A stretch of DNA of 64,000 nt, taken from NCBI GenBank assembly GCA_948474755.1, contig CAOLHI010000561.1, positions 434,001 through 498,000 on the forward strand, in the 5' to 3' direction. Source of the stretch: Ctenosaura bakeri (taxonomy: Eukaryota; Chordata; Lepidosauria; Squamata; Iguanidae). Position 1 is the first letter of the stretch. Every line of letters begins with the position of its first letter. The translations under genes and the position numbers were made by a program. Under the pieces are notes generated by a model. That model was given only the letters and a program-made list of their open reading frames with translations. It was not told the DNA's origin and ran no database searches. Positions 9,897-21,159 of this stretch are shown here, in pieces.

Positions 9897-10681
9897 TGTG
9901 AAGCTGGAAAGTCCCCATGCGCTGCTGGGATGTATATTCCAGCCTCTTATGAATTTTAGCTGTTAATTCATCTTCGCTGCCACCACCCACTGAATTCTGG
10001 ACACTTGGACAGTACAGTGGGACTCTGTCCAACCACATAGATCCCTAAGCTTAAGGATCTTCCTTTTCCCCCAGTCTACCTAGCTTGGCATGGAAAGGAG
10101 AGAAACAGGGTCTTTTACAGAAAGTATTTATTAAAGGTAGGCAAATAAACAAGGCAAATTACCACACATGGGAAGCCCCCTCCTCCCAGGCACGCTTAGT
10201 TACAAGTAGTTACAAAAGAACAGATATGGAAGCACAGACACATTCTTTAGATCAGCCAGCCTCCAAAATAACAGAAAAGTCCCTAACTCGACTAGATAAC
10301 TATTTCTAATTACTCACAGTTGTTCCTAGGCTTAGATGTTCTAAAAGGAAGGGGCCAGGAGGCGAAACCTATGGCCTACAGCCTGCTACTGGCAGTTCCT
10401 TTGTTATCCCTTTGTTATCTCCCAGCCACATGGCCTCGCAAGAAGTTTTATAACTTCTCCTTGGAAGCATCTGGAAGCATCCTGAAGATGCTCAGTTCTT
10501 ACCTTTTGATTGGTCAGTTCTCACCCTGTGACCTGGGATTCTGACCCACATGACCTATGATGCTGACCCACATGACCTATGATGTAATCTAATCCCAACA
10601 CCTCATTAACCCTTGGTTTACCTGAAGAGGGAAGTTTCCCCCTTTAGCTAAGTCTAGATAATGGGAAGCCCCATTATCACA
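9897..10681 (-). mobile_element. Solo LTR, TGTGA...TCACA, minus orientation
   Basis: 785 bp whose ends fall exactly on the boundaries of the 242-bp duplication. The termini are TGTGA and TCACA. On the minus strand it has a TATA box (TTATAAAACTTC near 10448) and a polyadenylation signal AATAAA at 10132-10127, in the right order for U3-R-U5. U3 holds a 22-bp direct repeat (~10541-10584, CTGACCCACATGACCTATGA). It is unrelated at its ends to the other two solo LTRs. Retroelement class is undetermined. Confidence 0.72.
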
Positions 10682-10923
10682 CTGCCAACTTATGACAGTT
10701 GGAGGGTATATTTCTACAGATATCTCTGCTTATGTCTCCTCCTGTTGCTTGAATTGAGGGGACCCTATAACCAGATGACATAAGAAACTGAGTAAGGCCT
10801 GACATTCACTTCTGTTAGTACTGCATCATTGCTTCTGGTCAGGACACTTTTAGAATCAACATCTGATTTTCAAAGTGTCTGGCAGAAAAACCCTGACCTT
10901 TTGCAGCTCTGCATTTTTTTGAC
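10682..10923 (+). repeat. 242-bp direct duplication, right copy
   Basis: Starts at the base after the LTR and ends where the sequence diverges from the left copy. After it, unrelated unique sequence begins. Confidence 0.95.
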
Positions 10924-11528
10924 AGTATTCCATCATCAGCAATGTGATCACAGAAATGTAAGTTTCCCAGCACTGTGCTTGGTAAGGTTATGATTTTGCC
11001 AAGGGATGGGGAGGAGGCATATTGAAAATAGATTAGGATTAAAACAAGAACTCAGGGCCTGACAGCTTTCTCAGCTTCACTGTGGCTGACTTGACACACT
11101 GGGAATTGGTGGGGAATAGTGCTCAGATTTTCTTTACCATTAATTCCAGTCTTCATGATTCCCAAAGGGATTTGAATATTTTCCACTATGGAAATTCCCA
11201 GTGTGGAAATTCTACTTGAGTGCTAATAGCATAGACAGGAAGCTGTGGTCTGGAGCATTAGAGCTGAGAGCAATATAGGGGTTGGGATTACAGGAAGAGG
11301 AAAATATTATGTACAAAATGAAACCTGACGCATTCAGATCAGGGGCTTGGGAGTGGAGGGCAACCATGTCCATACAAAACACAATATGTCTACAGGGAAC
11401 AACAATGGTAGTGAGATATAACTAGGGACACCTGAAGGGTTCTCTTCTTTGTCTTGCCCAGTCTCTCTTTGCCTTTCCTATAAAATGATATTCTCAAAGT
11501 AACTTCACTTTCTCCTAGAAGTAAGGGC
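10924..11528. other. Gene-free stretch, no recognised feature
   Basis: Low-complexity-free AT-rich DNA. No frame, repeat end or motif that I can name. Confidence 0.5.
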
Positions 11529-11755
11529 CAGAAAGGACCCTTTTACATTATACCGTTGTAACACCGCAATTACTTTAAGGGCTATGGCTGCATCCTGTGG
11601 AATCCTGAGATTTGTAGTTTGATGAGACACTAGAGCCCTCTGACTGAAAATTCTAAACACCCTCCCCAAACATAAACCATGGCATTCTATAGGACGCAGC
11701 CATGGCAAAGTGGAATGACTGTGCTATATAAGTGTGTCATTCAAAAGGGCCCCTG
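11529..11755. mobile_element. Fold-back MITE, related second type
   Basis: Inverted arms around CCATGGC/GCCATGG and TGGAATCC. The ends read CAGAAAGGACCCTTTTA and AAAAGGGCCCCTG. It shares the TGGAATCCTGAGATTTGTAG core with the GGCC MITEs but has different termini. Target duplication not clear. Confidence 0.55.
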
Positions 11756-11811
11756 TTCCTGTTTGTTCCTCTCCCTGGCACCTATAAGGCACTAACTGTT
11801 ACACAGACTAT

Positions 11812-11991
11812 GGCCATTTCCGCACTGGACTGTTATAGCGCTATTATTCCACTTGCAACATCCTATGGAATCCTGGAGTTTGCAGTTTAAGGAGGGGCTG
11901 GCTGGCCCCTCCTGAAACTGCAAACCCCAGGATTCCATAGGATGTTGCAAGTGGAATAATAGTGCTATAACAGTCCAGTGCGGAATGGGTC
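11812..11991. mobile_element. Fold-back MITE, GGCC termini
   Basis: 180 bp, flanked by TAT on both sides. Nearly perfect arms. The variant TTGCAACATCC is present in both arms, where other copies have TTTCAACATCC. Confidence 0.88.
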
Positions 11992-12344
11992 TATAAGGTG
12001 GTAATTGGCCTCCAAAGGAGGTTTCCTCTGAAGTGCAGACTAACTTTAAACAAGGAATTTTGTCACAACAGAAAGAGAAAGAGTTAAATTTCTTTTCACA
12101 GTCTCATCGTCCTGAGGCTACTCCAGCTTAAAACACATGCATATTAATTGCATTCACACAATTAATCCTGTATCTGTTTTGGGCTAATAATCAAATTAGA
12201 TGTTACCTTTATTATGATTTATAAACATGCTCCTCCTATCAGTGGAAGACATATGTTGTAACAAGTGCCTTTCCTCACCTCTGTATCTTATAGGCAGTGA
12301 TTGATAATTGCATATAGTTTTGTTATTTTGTAACTGGTCAGTGA

Positions 12345-12650
12345 TAGGTAAACAAGCCCACACAAATGACTGGGTCCTAGAGTAAATCAAGCCTGAATTC
12401 TCCCTAGAAGCCAAGTTAACTAAGCTGAGACCGTCATATTTTGGACGTATCATAAGAAGACATGACTCACTAGAAAAGGAAATTGTGCTTGATAAAGAAG
12501 GCAGTAGGAAAAGAGGAATTACAGGTGGATAGGCTCTATCAAGGAAAAAACATCCCTGGATCTGCAAGACCTGAGCAGAGCAGTGGTGATAGAGTGACTT
12601 GGCCATAAGGTAAAGTTGACTTGACAACAGTTAACAAAAACAAAAAGTAA
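12345..12650 (+). pseudogene. RTE/BovB-type LINE, C-terminal fragment
   Basis: Plus-strand frame with SLEAKLTKLRPSYFG and RRHDSLEKEIVL, the conserved end of BovB-type RT proteins, interrupted by stops. It ends near a TTGACTTGACAACAGTTAACA tail typical of this LINE's 3' end. Old and non-functional. Confidence 0.75.
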
Positions 12651-13530
12651 ACAGAAGCTTAATTTGTACATCTCATTGCTAAGGCATGTATCTCAGAGGA
12701 AATCCCATTATGGAAAGGGAAAGGTTTAACTGAAAGAAATAGTCATTCCCTTTAACATCTAATTTGACCATCAGTGCTTCTGCATATGTCTTTTTTTTTT
12801 TCACACTGTCCACTGAAGCAGGGAAAATAAGACATATTTTGTTCTCTTCCAGCATTCTCTTCTTGTTTCCTTAAGCTTCTCACATTGTGTTGCCTTCATT
12901 AAACATAACCCAGCATCCACTTCACTGCCATGTTGCATTAAAGTGTGTGTTAGATATAGTGAGGAGATTCTAGCACAGCTAAAAATTAAAGCGGCTGATA
13001 ATGCAAGATGTCTCTGTCACAGGTATTGTGTCCTGTGGGACACTAGGTACGCCATTGTATGAAAGGTTGCCTTTGACATGGTCCATTTCCTGACCAGCCT
13101 TACAGTGATGGCTTTTTCAGTTTAAGTATCAACCTTGATGTATTTTTGGTACACTGTGTATAGCAGCAGTTATGGGAAAAGATGATGAAAGCAGTTAATT
13201 AGAGTGTGCTCTTTCTTTATTGCTGTTACAGAATGTTCAGGTGATGTTTCCATAATAATCCCCTCATCTCATCTCAATTCCTGTCAGGGGGTCAGCTGCT
13301 CTCTTGCCATACGAGTGACCTGCCTGCTACGTGCCATTTTTCAGATGTTTGATCAAGTCTTGAAGTCTGCCTGCATTAAATGTCGCTTAAAATACCTAAT
13401 ATGAATCAGTCTGTTGGAAAAAAAATAACAAAAAAACCTTGAGATAATAAACAGTAACAAGCTAGCCTGGACAAGTATCACTTTCTCTCTAAGGTGGTGG
13501 GGGGAGGCAAAAAAATTGTGCATAATACTG
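12651..13530. other. Gene-free stretch, no recognised feature
   Basis: AT-rich DNA with short homopolymers. Nothing supportable. Confidence 0.5.
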
Positions 13531-13960
13531 TTTGTTATTATGTCCCTTCAAGTCAATTCTAATTCATGGTAACTCAGTCATGGGTTTTTCTTGACAAGAT
13601 TTACTCAAAAGATATTTGCCATTGCCTTCCTCTTTGGCAGAAAGATTGCGACTTGCCTAAAGTTTTTCAGTTTTTTTTCATGGCTGAGCAAGGATTAGAA
13701 CCACAGTCCCCCAAGTCGTACGCCATTTCCACATTACACTGTTATAGTGCTATTATTCCACTTGCAACATCCTATGGAATCCTGGAGTTTGCAGTTTAAG
13801 GAGGGGCATTTAGAATTCTTAGCCAGAGAGCTCTTTGGCCTCAGTAAACAACAAACCCCAGAATTCCACAGGATATTGAAAGTGAAATAATAGTACTGTA
13901 ATAGCGTAGTGCAGAAATGGCTTTAGTCCAACACTCAAACCACTATACTATGCTAATCTT
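13531..13960 (-). mobile_element. tRNA-derived SINE (ACA-tailed type), split by a MITE
   Basis: Minus-strand copy. The 3' body is at 13531-13720 and the tRNA-like head (rc of AGCATRGTATAGTGGTTTGAG) at 13926-13960. The two parts join at a GTA site once the MITE 13721-13922 is taken out. Confidence 0.8.
13721..13922. mobile_element. Fold-back MITE nested in a SINE
   Basis: 202 bp, CGCCATTTCC ... GAAATGGCT, flanked by GTA and TTA (one change from a 3-bp duplication). Its arms have diverged from each other, unlike younger copies. Confidence 0.82.
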
Positions 13961-14449
13961 GCCATATATGTGCATAATAAAATTATAAGCTAAAGGGCTT
14001 TTTTCTTGAGCTAAATTTTTCTTTCATTTAGTTATTATGGCTAAAATTCACTAATCAGAAATAAAGGATGCATTATCTAGAGCTATACATCTGTAACTGA
14101 TTCATACTCACAGTCATTCATGATAGTAGTACTATTGCCACAAAACTCCGCCAATCCAGCTTTCTTGGTCAGCAGCCATAGCAAGCGACAGAGGTCTGTT
14201 CTTCTATTGATCGTGGTGCAGCATATTGCTGTGTCCACTCCTCTTCTTCCTTCAATATCTGGTGCAAGGAGGAATTGTGACAGGAATCCTGCTTCTGATT
14301 GTTGAACTGGAGATTGCTGGTGGGAGAGGGGTGGAAACATCAGTATGCTGCAAGCCAACTAACAGTAGAAAAAACTCCTTTCACTTGGAGTGGCTACTAC
14401 CTGGTAAAGCAAGATTGAGGGAGAGGATTGGGCATGGAGAAGCTACTTA
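13961..14449. other. Gene-free stretch, no recognised feature
   Basis: AT-rich DNA. Two short inverted frames are chance. Confidence 0.45.
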
Positions 14450-14916
14450 GGCCCTTTTCACACGCAGGCAAAGAAACGGCCGGAAACACACTGAAACAGA
14501 GCTTACCTTAAACCGGGTAAGTCAGTTGCCAGTGGAGCAGTGCGTTTTCACTGCTCCACACTTGTCGGCATCCCGCGGCGTCCTGCAGTGCCCAAAATGG
14601 CGGCTTACAACTGGCGGAGGCTCTCCACCAACCGGAGAACCTAGCCAGCCGGAAATCCCGCCCCTGGCAGATCTGCAGGCATGCCCTTGCGCACACCTGC
14701 AAATCCACACCGGGCGCTGTGACAGGGCTGCATGGGGCTCCACCATATAAAAAGTGGTTTTTAAAAAGCACGCGGTGCTGCCACTTCCGGTCACCCTAGC
14801 ACGGATTGGGGTGTGGAACTATGCAAAAGTAGTCCACCCCAATCCACTTTATGGTGTAGATGACCTCCGTCAGAGGTCGCTCTACACCGTTTTTTAACCC
14901 CTGTGTGGAAAGGGCC
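14450..14916. mobile_element. Long non-autonomous GGCC-TIR element, copy 1
   Basis: 467 bp, GGCCCTTTTC ... GAAAGGGCC, flanked by TTA on both sides. GC- and CpG-rich interior that contrasts with its surroundings. About 80% similar to 30149-30626, and its terminal type matches the short MITEs. No coding capacity. Confidence 0.85.
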
Positions 14917-14992
14917 TTACTTAAGTATATTAAGTAGCAATCTAAGATCTTGGCCTTCATTCTACAACTTCTCTAAAGTTTCTTTGGCACTA

Positions 14993-15195
14993 CACAATTA
15001 TTGCATTTGGATAGCACTTTAACTGCCATGGACCATCCTACAGAATCCTGGAACTGATAGTTTTGTGAAGCATTTTGAATTTGTTGCCAGTGAGGTCTAG
15101 TGCTTCCCAAAACTACAAATCCCAGAATTCTGTAGGATATAACCATGGCAGTTTAAGTGGAATCAAAGTGCTATAACTGTATGGTATGAAACTCA
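14993..15195. mobile_element. Fold-back MITE, related second type
   Basis: Arms AACTGCCATGGACCATCCTA and the matching CCATGGCAGTTT side. Internal TTGCCAGTGAGGTCTAGTGC. Termini not sharply defined. Confidence 0.5.
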
Positions 15196-16284
15196 CCTAT
15201 GTATTTAGAGAAGATGGTGTTAATTCTGTTTGTTGCAGCTATAAGAGATCAGGAGCCTAGTCTTCTGAATGGCCATCACATTGATTTCAGTGGACTTTCC
15301 TATTCTTAGTATGGCCCTTTCCATAGCTTACCTTATCCCATCACTCTGCAGTTGCAATCCTGACAGTGCCTTTGGTGTGAAGGGAGTGTGATAGGAACGC
15401 TCCCCTCCACACTGGATCAGCTCCCTGCAAAAGGGAGCACGAGGGACACACCTCTTCCTTTTGCAGCACACCGGGTTCATTCCCATGCTGCACTGGGGCA
15501 GGAAGCACCCCCATCACACTTCTGGCCCTTCTGGGAAGTAAGTAAGTATGGGAGCGTCACACGATTGGGGTCATTGATGGAGAAAATCCACCCCGTGATC
15601 ATGCTGGCTGTCAACGCAAGAAGAATGAGACCATGATGGTGTCTTGCAGAAGCTTCATCATGGTACCTCTCCACTCGTGTTCCCATACTGGGATACCATG
15701 TCCATGCAGAAAGGGCTTATGTGTGCAGAAATCTGTGGCCATTTTTGGTTTGTTTGTTTCTGAAATGTATCTGTTTCCTCTCATCCCACCAGTGACAATC
15801 ATGAAGATTCCTCACTGTTGGCATATAGTCAGGCTAATTCAAGTGCTAAAGTTTCATTTGTAAGAAATTATCCCTAAGGAAGGGTAGAAATCGTGTGTCT
15901 TGTAGGCTACATATAGACCCAGTTGGCAGTTTCTCATTGGAACCCTGACCCCAGCTCCCTGACACTTGGCTGAAAAAACATATTTTGGTTGAAAGTAGCC
16001 CCAATGTGCATAGGATTTCACCCATAAATTCTGACATCACCACCACCCCCTGCAAAAAAACCCCAAACCCTGGCAAAAAAGAATGCCTAACAGTAACCAG
16101 AAGTGGTCCTGGTGGTATGGCCTTTTGACTCTCAGCATGTACTCACCCCTCCCTTAATGGATGGCATGGGATCAGAAAAGGGAAAGGTTTACCCTTTTCA
16201 ATGCTTTCACTGAATATATAAACTGTACCTCGAGCATGTGAAATACACATTCATTTCTTAAGTGTCTTTCCAAATAGTAGTTAT
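15196..16284. other. Gene-free stretch, no recognised feature
   Basis: Mixed composition. No domain-bearing frame. Confidence 0.5.
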
Positions 16285-16380
16285 AGAATCATAGAATCAT
16301 AGAAATGTAGAGTTGGAAGAGACCACAGGGGCCATCCAGTCCAACCCCCTGCCATGCAGGAACACCCTCAAAGCACTTAA
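16285..16380 (-). mobile_element. CR1 LINE, 3'-end fragment
   Basis: Begins with the CR1 terminal repeat ATAGAATCATAGAATCATAG and continues GTTGGAAGAGACCAC and CCATCCAGTCCAACCCCCTG. This is the minus-strand 3' end, truncated. Confidence 0.9.
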
Positions 16381-17265
16381 ATTGAACACTACCTCAGCTA
16401 TTCACTGAGTATCTTTGGAAGCAGTTCTGTGTTGTGGTGGTGATAACAGAGGTGTCCTTTTAGGTTGTGACACTTTGGTTGAGAAATGGTGTCCTCAAGA
16501 TGGCTCAGTTAGTGCCTATGCTTATATCTTTTCAAATGGCTGACAAAGTTTTTGGATTTTCTCAAGCCTTTTAACGTCGACATAGGCCGTTTTACCTTGG
16601 TCTTTATTATTGTCTGCATTTTTCTTTTATTATATTTATTTTAAATCACCCTAAAGAGGGTGATGATTGTTCTACTAAGCAGGGATATTTGGTGTCTGTA
16701 TCAAGCAGAGTGCAGCATAGCCAGTGCAATGTGAACTTTAGTAATAACAGGAGAAAAATATGCAAGATATTCTGAACAAGTAAGAAAGGAAAAACTCAAG
16801 AAATCTATCTTGGATAGGAAAAGAGACAGATAAAAAAAGAAAGTTCTCTAACTTTTGGTAAAAGAAGCCTTAATAGCTAGCTCGCATGAGTGAGTGTAAA
16901 CCATCCTGAGGCAGGAGCCTAATGGATGGTCTCTTCCCAGACAAAGGGAGACAAAGGAGTAACTAACTTTTGAATGAAAAAAAGACTGGAGAACATAACT
17001 CAAAGAAATAAGCAGAAAGGTGAAACAAAAGGGCAGGCATGCTCTTCAGAGCTCCCTTTCAGTAATTACTCTGTACAAGTGTTGATATCTTTTTGCTTCC
17101 AACATTTTATAGGCTGGTTCCTAGCTAGCAGAAAATACTAAGAAGTCCAAGGCCTAAGTCCCAGTTTCTGCTTTTGAGAGAGACCCTAAGTAGTTCCAGG
17201 GTAGTAGCCCACTGCAGTGCAAAGCCAAGGGCAAAGCTCAGACACACACCAAAAGGGAGGACTCA
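16381..17265. other. Gene-free stretch, no recognised feature
   Basis: AT-rich. Nothing supportable. Confidence 0.45.
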
Positions 17266-17437
17266 GGTCCTTTCCACACCAGGCAATTAGAATGGGGCAG
17301 TGTGTCTTCTCACAGAGGTCGTCTGCACCTTGGAGCAGACTAGGAGCAGACTACTTATCAGGGATCCGCACCTCAGTCTGCTCCAAAATGACCCCAAGTG
17401 ATCCTCCAGCGTGTTTTTGAAAGACCGGAAAAAACAA
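17266..17437 (-). mobile_element. Fragment of the long GGCC-TIR element
   Basis: Starts GGTCCTTTCCACAC. In reverse it matches the right half of 52733-53188 (CTTTCAAAARCACGCTGGA and GGTGCAGACG). The other end is missing. Confidence 0.7.
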
Positions 17438-17480
17438 GTGTCATGCAGAAAAGCTATTTGCCATGTTAGTCTAGATGGGT

Positions 17481-17655
17481 ATGCAAAGGGATGTTGTAGC
17501 ACCTTTGAGACTGAGAAAGGAATTTGTAGCATAAGTTTTTATAGACTGAGTCTACTTCATCAAGTGCATCGGACAAAGTAAACTCAATCTATGAACACTT
17601 ATGCTACAAACCTCTCTCTCTGAGTCTCAAAGGTGCTACAATATCTCTTTGCATT
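17481..17655. mobile_element. Fold-back element (TTGTAGCACCTTTGAGACT arms)
   Basis: Inverted arms of ~85 bp: GCAAAGGGATGTTGTAGCAC on the left and the complement GTGCTACAATATCTCTTTGC on the right, with a short TCATCAAGTGCAT centre. The solo LTR at 17663 lies 8 bp beyond. Confidence 0.75.
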
Positions 17656-17662
17656 GGGATAC

Positions 17663-18506
17663 TGTTACCCTGAAAATTGGGGGTCCTGCGAGGGGCGCCC
17701 AGTTTTGCCAATTACAATACCAAAGATGGGGAAATTAGAACTCAGATCACTGGTTTTGCTAGCGAGAGGCAGGGTAACGTAGCGAGATCTTTTACCCTAT
17801 GTATACAGCAGCGGGTTAGAGAGTGGCTAGACAAGGTTTTAAAATAATGAACACTTCTTTATTAAACAGGAACACACAGAAGACAAACACAAACTAACTA
17901 ACTGGAAAAGAAAAGAGTTGCAAGGGAGGGCAATACGACCTGTTTCGTAGTCCTGGGGGGAAGTTGAAGATTCGGGGAAGAAAGCTCAGCGTGGGGGCGC
18001 TGAGGGGAGTCCTTTAAACACACCAGCGGCAGGGCAGGATGGCAGTCAAAGGTGATCTGAGGATCGGTTAGTAATGAAGAGTTTTTATAGGGAAGATCGT
18101 GCCTTTTGGCTATGGCAGTCCCAAAGGAGAACAAAAGAGGTTTCAGTGCTGGACAAAAGGAGTTGATGGGGTCAGGTTTAGCGTGATGGTATTTGCATGT
18201 AGAAACAATACCTTTGGCCGAGACATTGATGGCCCAATTCACAAGAGTAATTTTACTGAGAGCCACGTGGCTATTGAGGAGTCTGTGGCGGGAAGTTCTC
18301 TAAAGCTTTGGGCGAGTTTTGGGTTGCTGGCTACAAAGAGAAATGGAATGTAAACCATTAACGACCGCTCTATGTCCGTGCTTATCCGGAGAACTTTGCG
18401 AACACGTGAGATGAGGTAATCGCAACCAGTCCAGCTAAGGCCAAATTAAATGATATCAAAAGGATATCTGGGGGTCCTCACCGGGGGTGCCATAGAGGAA
18501 ATAACA
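17663..18506 (-). mobile_element. Solo LTR, TGTTACC family, copy 1
   Basis: 844 bp, ends TGTTACC and ATAACA, flanked by ATAC on both sides (17659-17662, 18507-18510). Minus-strand TATAAAA at 18089-18083 and AATAAA at 17863-17858 set the orientation. It shares the block GAGAGGCAGGGTAACNTAGCG with 24568-25484. The 4-bp duplication fits Ty3/gypsy or ERV class I. No internal region remains. Confidence 0.88.
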
Positions 18507-18510
18507 ATAC

Positions 18511-19160
18511 GGCAGCTATTCAGAGGTATTAAATACAAATAGTAAGATACTCTAGATTCTCTCTTTTGCCCATTCAGTGATATGTACATTTGTATATTGA
18601 ACATAAAGTCTATAAATAAATCACTTTGAAGCTCAGGAAACATCAGTCTTGTTGCATCTTTTTGTTTTGGATTGAGTTTCAGTTATAGGCTATATTTTAC
18701 TCTGTTTCTTCTTCTAACAGCAATAACTCTAAGCAGGAAATGAATCAGAAATGAATTAGAAGGTGTGTCTTTTTTCCCTCTTACTTATCTAGGGATGTAC
18801 TTTTGTGTTAAATATTGCAAAAATATAAGCACATTCTATAATAATGATTTTTACAGTATAATAGATGGTTTTATGTTTACGTGGGCAACGATCATAAATA
18901 AAGTTGCTGAAAGTAGCAATACTTTTTGCATGGCTTAAGTGAGCATTGGGGCTGCCTTATAACAGGACAACAAAACAAGAGCAAAGCCAGACTCCAAATG
19001 TAGCAACCAACAAAAAAAGGTAAGTCATAGTAGTTCATAATATTTTGATGAAAGATTGGGAGAAAACGTGGAAATGTAACAGGACTTACCTGAGGTCCTA
19101 CACTTTGCACGTAAATGCATTAAAAATGATGTTTAGATGGTACCTCTCACCTAGCAGATT
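18511..19160. other. Gene-free stretch, no recognised feature
   Basis: AT-rich DNA between the solo LTR and a CR1 end. Confidence 0.45.
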
Positions 19161-19164
19161 ACCT

Positions 19165-19700
19165 ACAATGTATAAGTTCTGGGCACCCCAATTCAAGAGG
19201 GATATTGACAAGCTGGAGCAAGTCCAGAGGAGGGCGACCAAAATGGTGAGAGGCCTGCAACCAAAATGGTGAGAGGCCTGGAAACCATGCCCTATGGGGA
19301 TAGACTTAGAGAGCTGGGGATGTTTAGTTTGCAGAAGAGAAGGTTAAGAGGGGACATGATAGCCATGTTTAAATATTTGAAGGGATGCCATGTAGAAGAA
19401 GGAGAGGGCTTGTTTTCTGCTGCTCCAGAGACCAGGACAAGGAGCAATGGATTCAAGCTGCAGGAAAGGAGATTCCACCTGAACCTCAGGAAGAACTTCC
19501 TGACAGTCAGGGCTGTCCGGCAGTGGAATATGCTGCCTCGGAGTGTAGCGGAGTCTCCTTCTTTGGAGGTTTTTAAGCAGAGGCTTGATGGCCATCTGTT
19601 GGGAGTGCTTTGAGGGTGTTCCTGCATGGCAGGGGGTTGGACTGGATGGCCCCTGTGGTCTCTTCCAACTCTACATTTCTGTGATTCTATGATTCTATGA
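19165..19700 (+). pseudogene. CR1 LINE, 3' end of ORF2 and tail
   Basis: The plus-strand frame reads typical CR1 C-terminal sequence (FKLQERRFHLNLRKNFLTVR, then AVRQWNMLPRSV). After the stop come GGACTGGATGGCCCCTGTGG and the terminal ATTCTATGATTCTATGA repeat ending at 19700. It is 5'-truncated. A 22-bp tandem duplication at 19238-19281 (ACCAAAATGGTGAGAGGCCTG) breaks the frame. Confidence 0.92.
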
Positions 19701-20720
19701 CTCAATATTGGAAGTGTAGTACACAGATTGGCTCTTTCTTCCACAGACAGAGTTAAAGAAATTCTGGTTTGCAATTTGATCTAGCATGCAGAAGATCCTG
19801 AAGATGAAAATCAATTTAACACCTGAATTCTTTCTTCTGGGTATTCTGAAATGTGATAGAAATAAGGATTGTCAAACTGGAAAATTAGCATAGCATTTGA
19901 TTGTAGCAGCCAGAATAGTTCTTGCCAGGCATTGGAAAATGTTCACCATTCCCATTGTGGAAGTATGGTTGGAAAGAGTAATGGAAATTGCAGAGATGGA
20001 CAAACTAATTTACAGATTAAAAAAATAAGACAAATAGTAAAATCTGTAAGGTCTGGAATATATTTATGGATTTTCTTCAAAGCACAAAAAAAATAGCACA
20101 TGTGGTTTCAACTGTTAATTTACTAATATGTTTCTGTGTATAAACTGAATGGGGAGTGATTTCTTTCTTTTGTGGTTATAAAGGGTTAAGTAAATCAATG
20201 AAATTAATGCTCTAACAACTATTATTTCTTTTACTTTTTCATATTATTGATACTACTGTATGTTGATTTGTGAGATGCTGGAATTTCTTGGACATTTATA
20301 TGCTGGATGGACGAGAGAAAAAGAAAAATGCAGTTTTCTTTTGAAATAAATGTCATGCCTGATGGAGCTCTGGCAATTGGGAAAGATATGCTATTACTAT
20401 TAATGTATAAAATAGTACAAATTATAGTAATAAGTATAACAGATAATAATAATTATAAGGTTAAATTAGCAATTGTTAGTTTTTCTATTGTTAAGAATGA
20501 CAACGTATAAGATTAATGTTATTATAGTTATTGCTAATTACTGTTTCTCCCTTTCCTTTTAATATTGGAGAGGTTAAAATTTATCCTTTTTTATAATTAC
20601 ATAAGGCTGTTACTTCATTATAGGGGGAAATTCCTTTTTTATGTATTAAATGTAATTAGGCTATTTGTAATATGCATTTTATTTGTATGTATTTGTTTTA
20701 CTTTTTTATGTATAGTATAC
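19701..20720. other. AT-rich gene-free stretch
   Basis: Very AT-rich. The short frames have amino acid use that only reflects composition. Confidence 0.5.
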
Positions 20721-21159
20721 ATGTGGCTAGTATTTATGTTGATTTGCATAGATTTTCTTTACTGATAAACAAATATTATTTTGTTCTGTGTGTCCTTTTG
20801 TGTCTTGTCACTTACTTTGTTTTTTAAAAACGTTTTATTGATATTTTATAAGACATAAGTGAACAAACATAAAAAATAACTATGCACTGATTATTAGACC
20901 ACAAGAAAGAATAAAAAATGAAGAATCAACAATAATACATGTGTTATTGTTGATTCTTCATTTTTATTCTTTCTTGTGATCTAATAATCAGTGCATAGTT
21001 ATTTTTTTATGTTTGTTCACTTATGTCTTATAAAACATCAATAAAAACATTTAAAAAAAACAAAGTAAGTGACAAGACACAAAAGGACACACAGAACAAA
21101 ATAATATTTGTTTATCAGTAAAGAAAATCTATGCAAATCAACATAAATACTAGCCACAT
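20721..21159. repeat. Near-perfect 439-bp palindrome
   Basis: Left arm 20721-20935 and right arm 20944-21159 are reverse complements at about 96-97%, with a few substitutions and one- to two-base length differences in A/T runs. The 8-nt centre (TACATGTG) is itself partly palindromic. The arms contain the sequence GATTTGCATAGATTTTCTTT and its complement. Similarity stops abruptly outside. No transposon ends or target duplication seen. Confidence 0.95.

Noticed and set aside
9891..10687. Ordinary short target duplication for the LTR at 9897
   Set aside because: The bases before (TTTGAC) and after (CTGCCA) the LTR do not match; only the 242-bp repeats do.
19869..20765. AT-rich frames as small genes
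   Set aside because: Residue use follows composition; no motifs and no neighbours.
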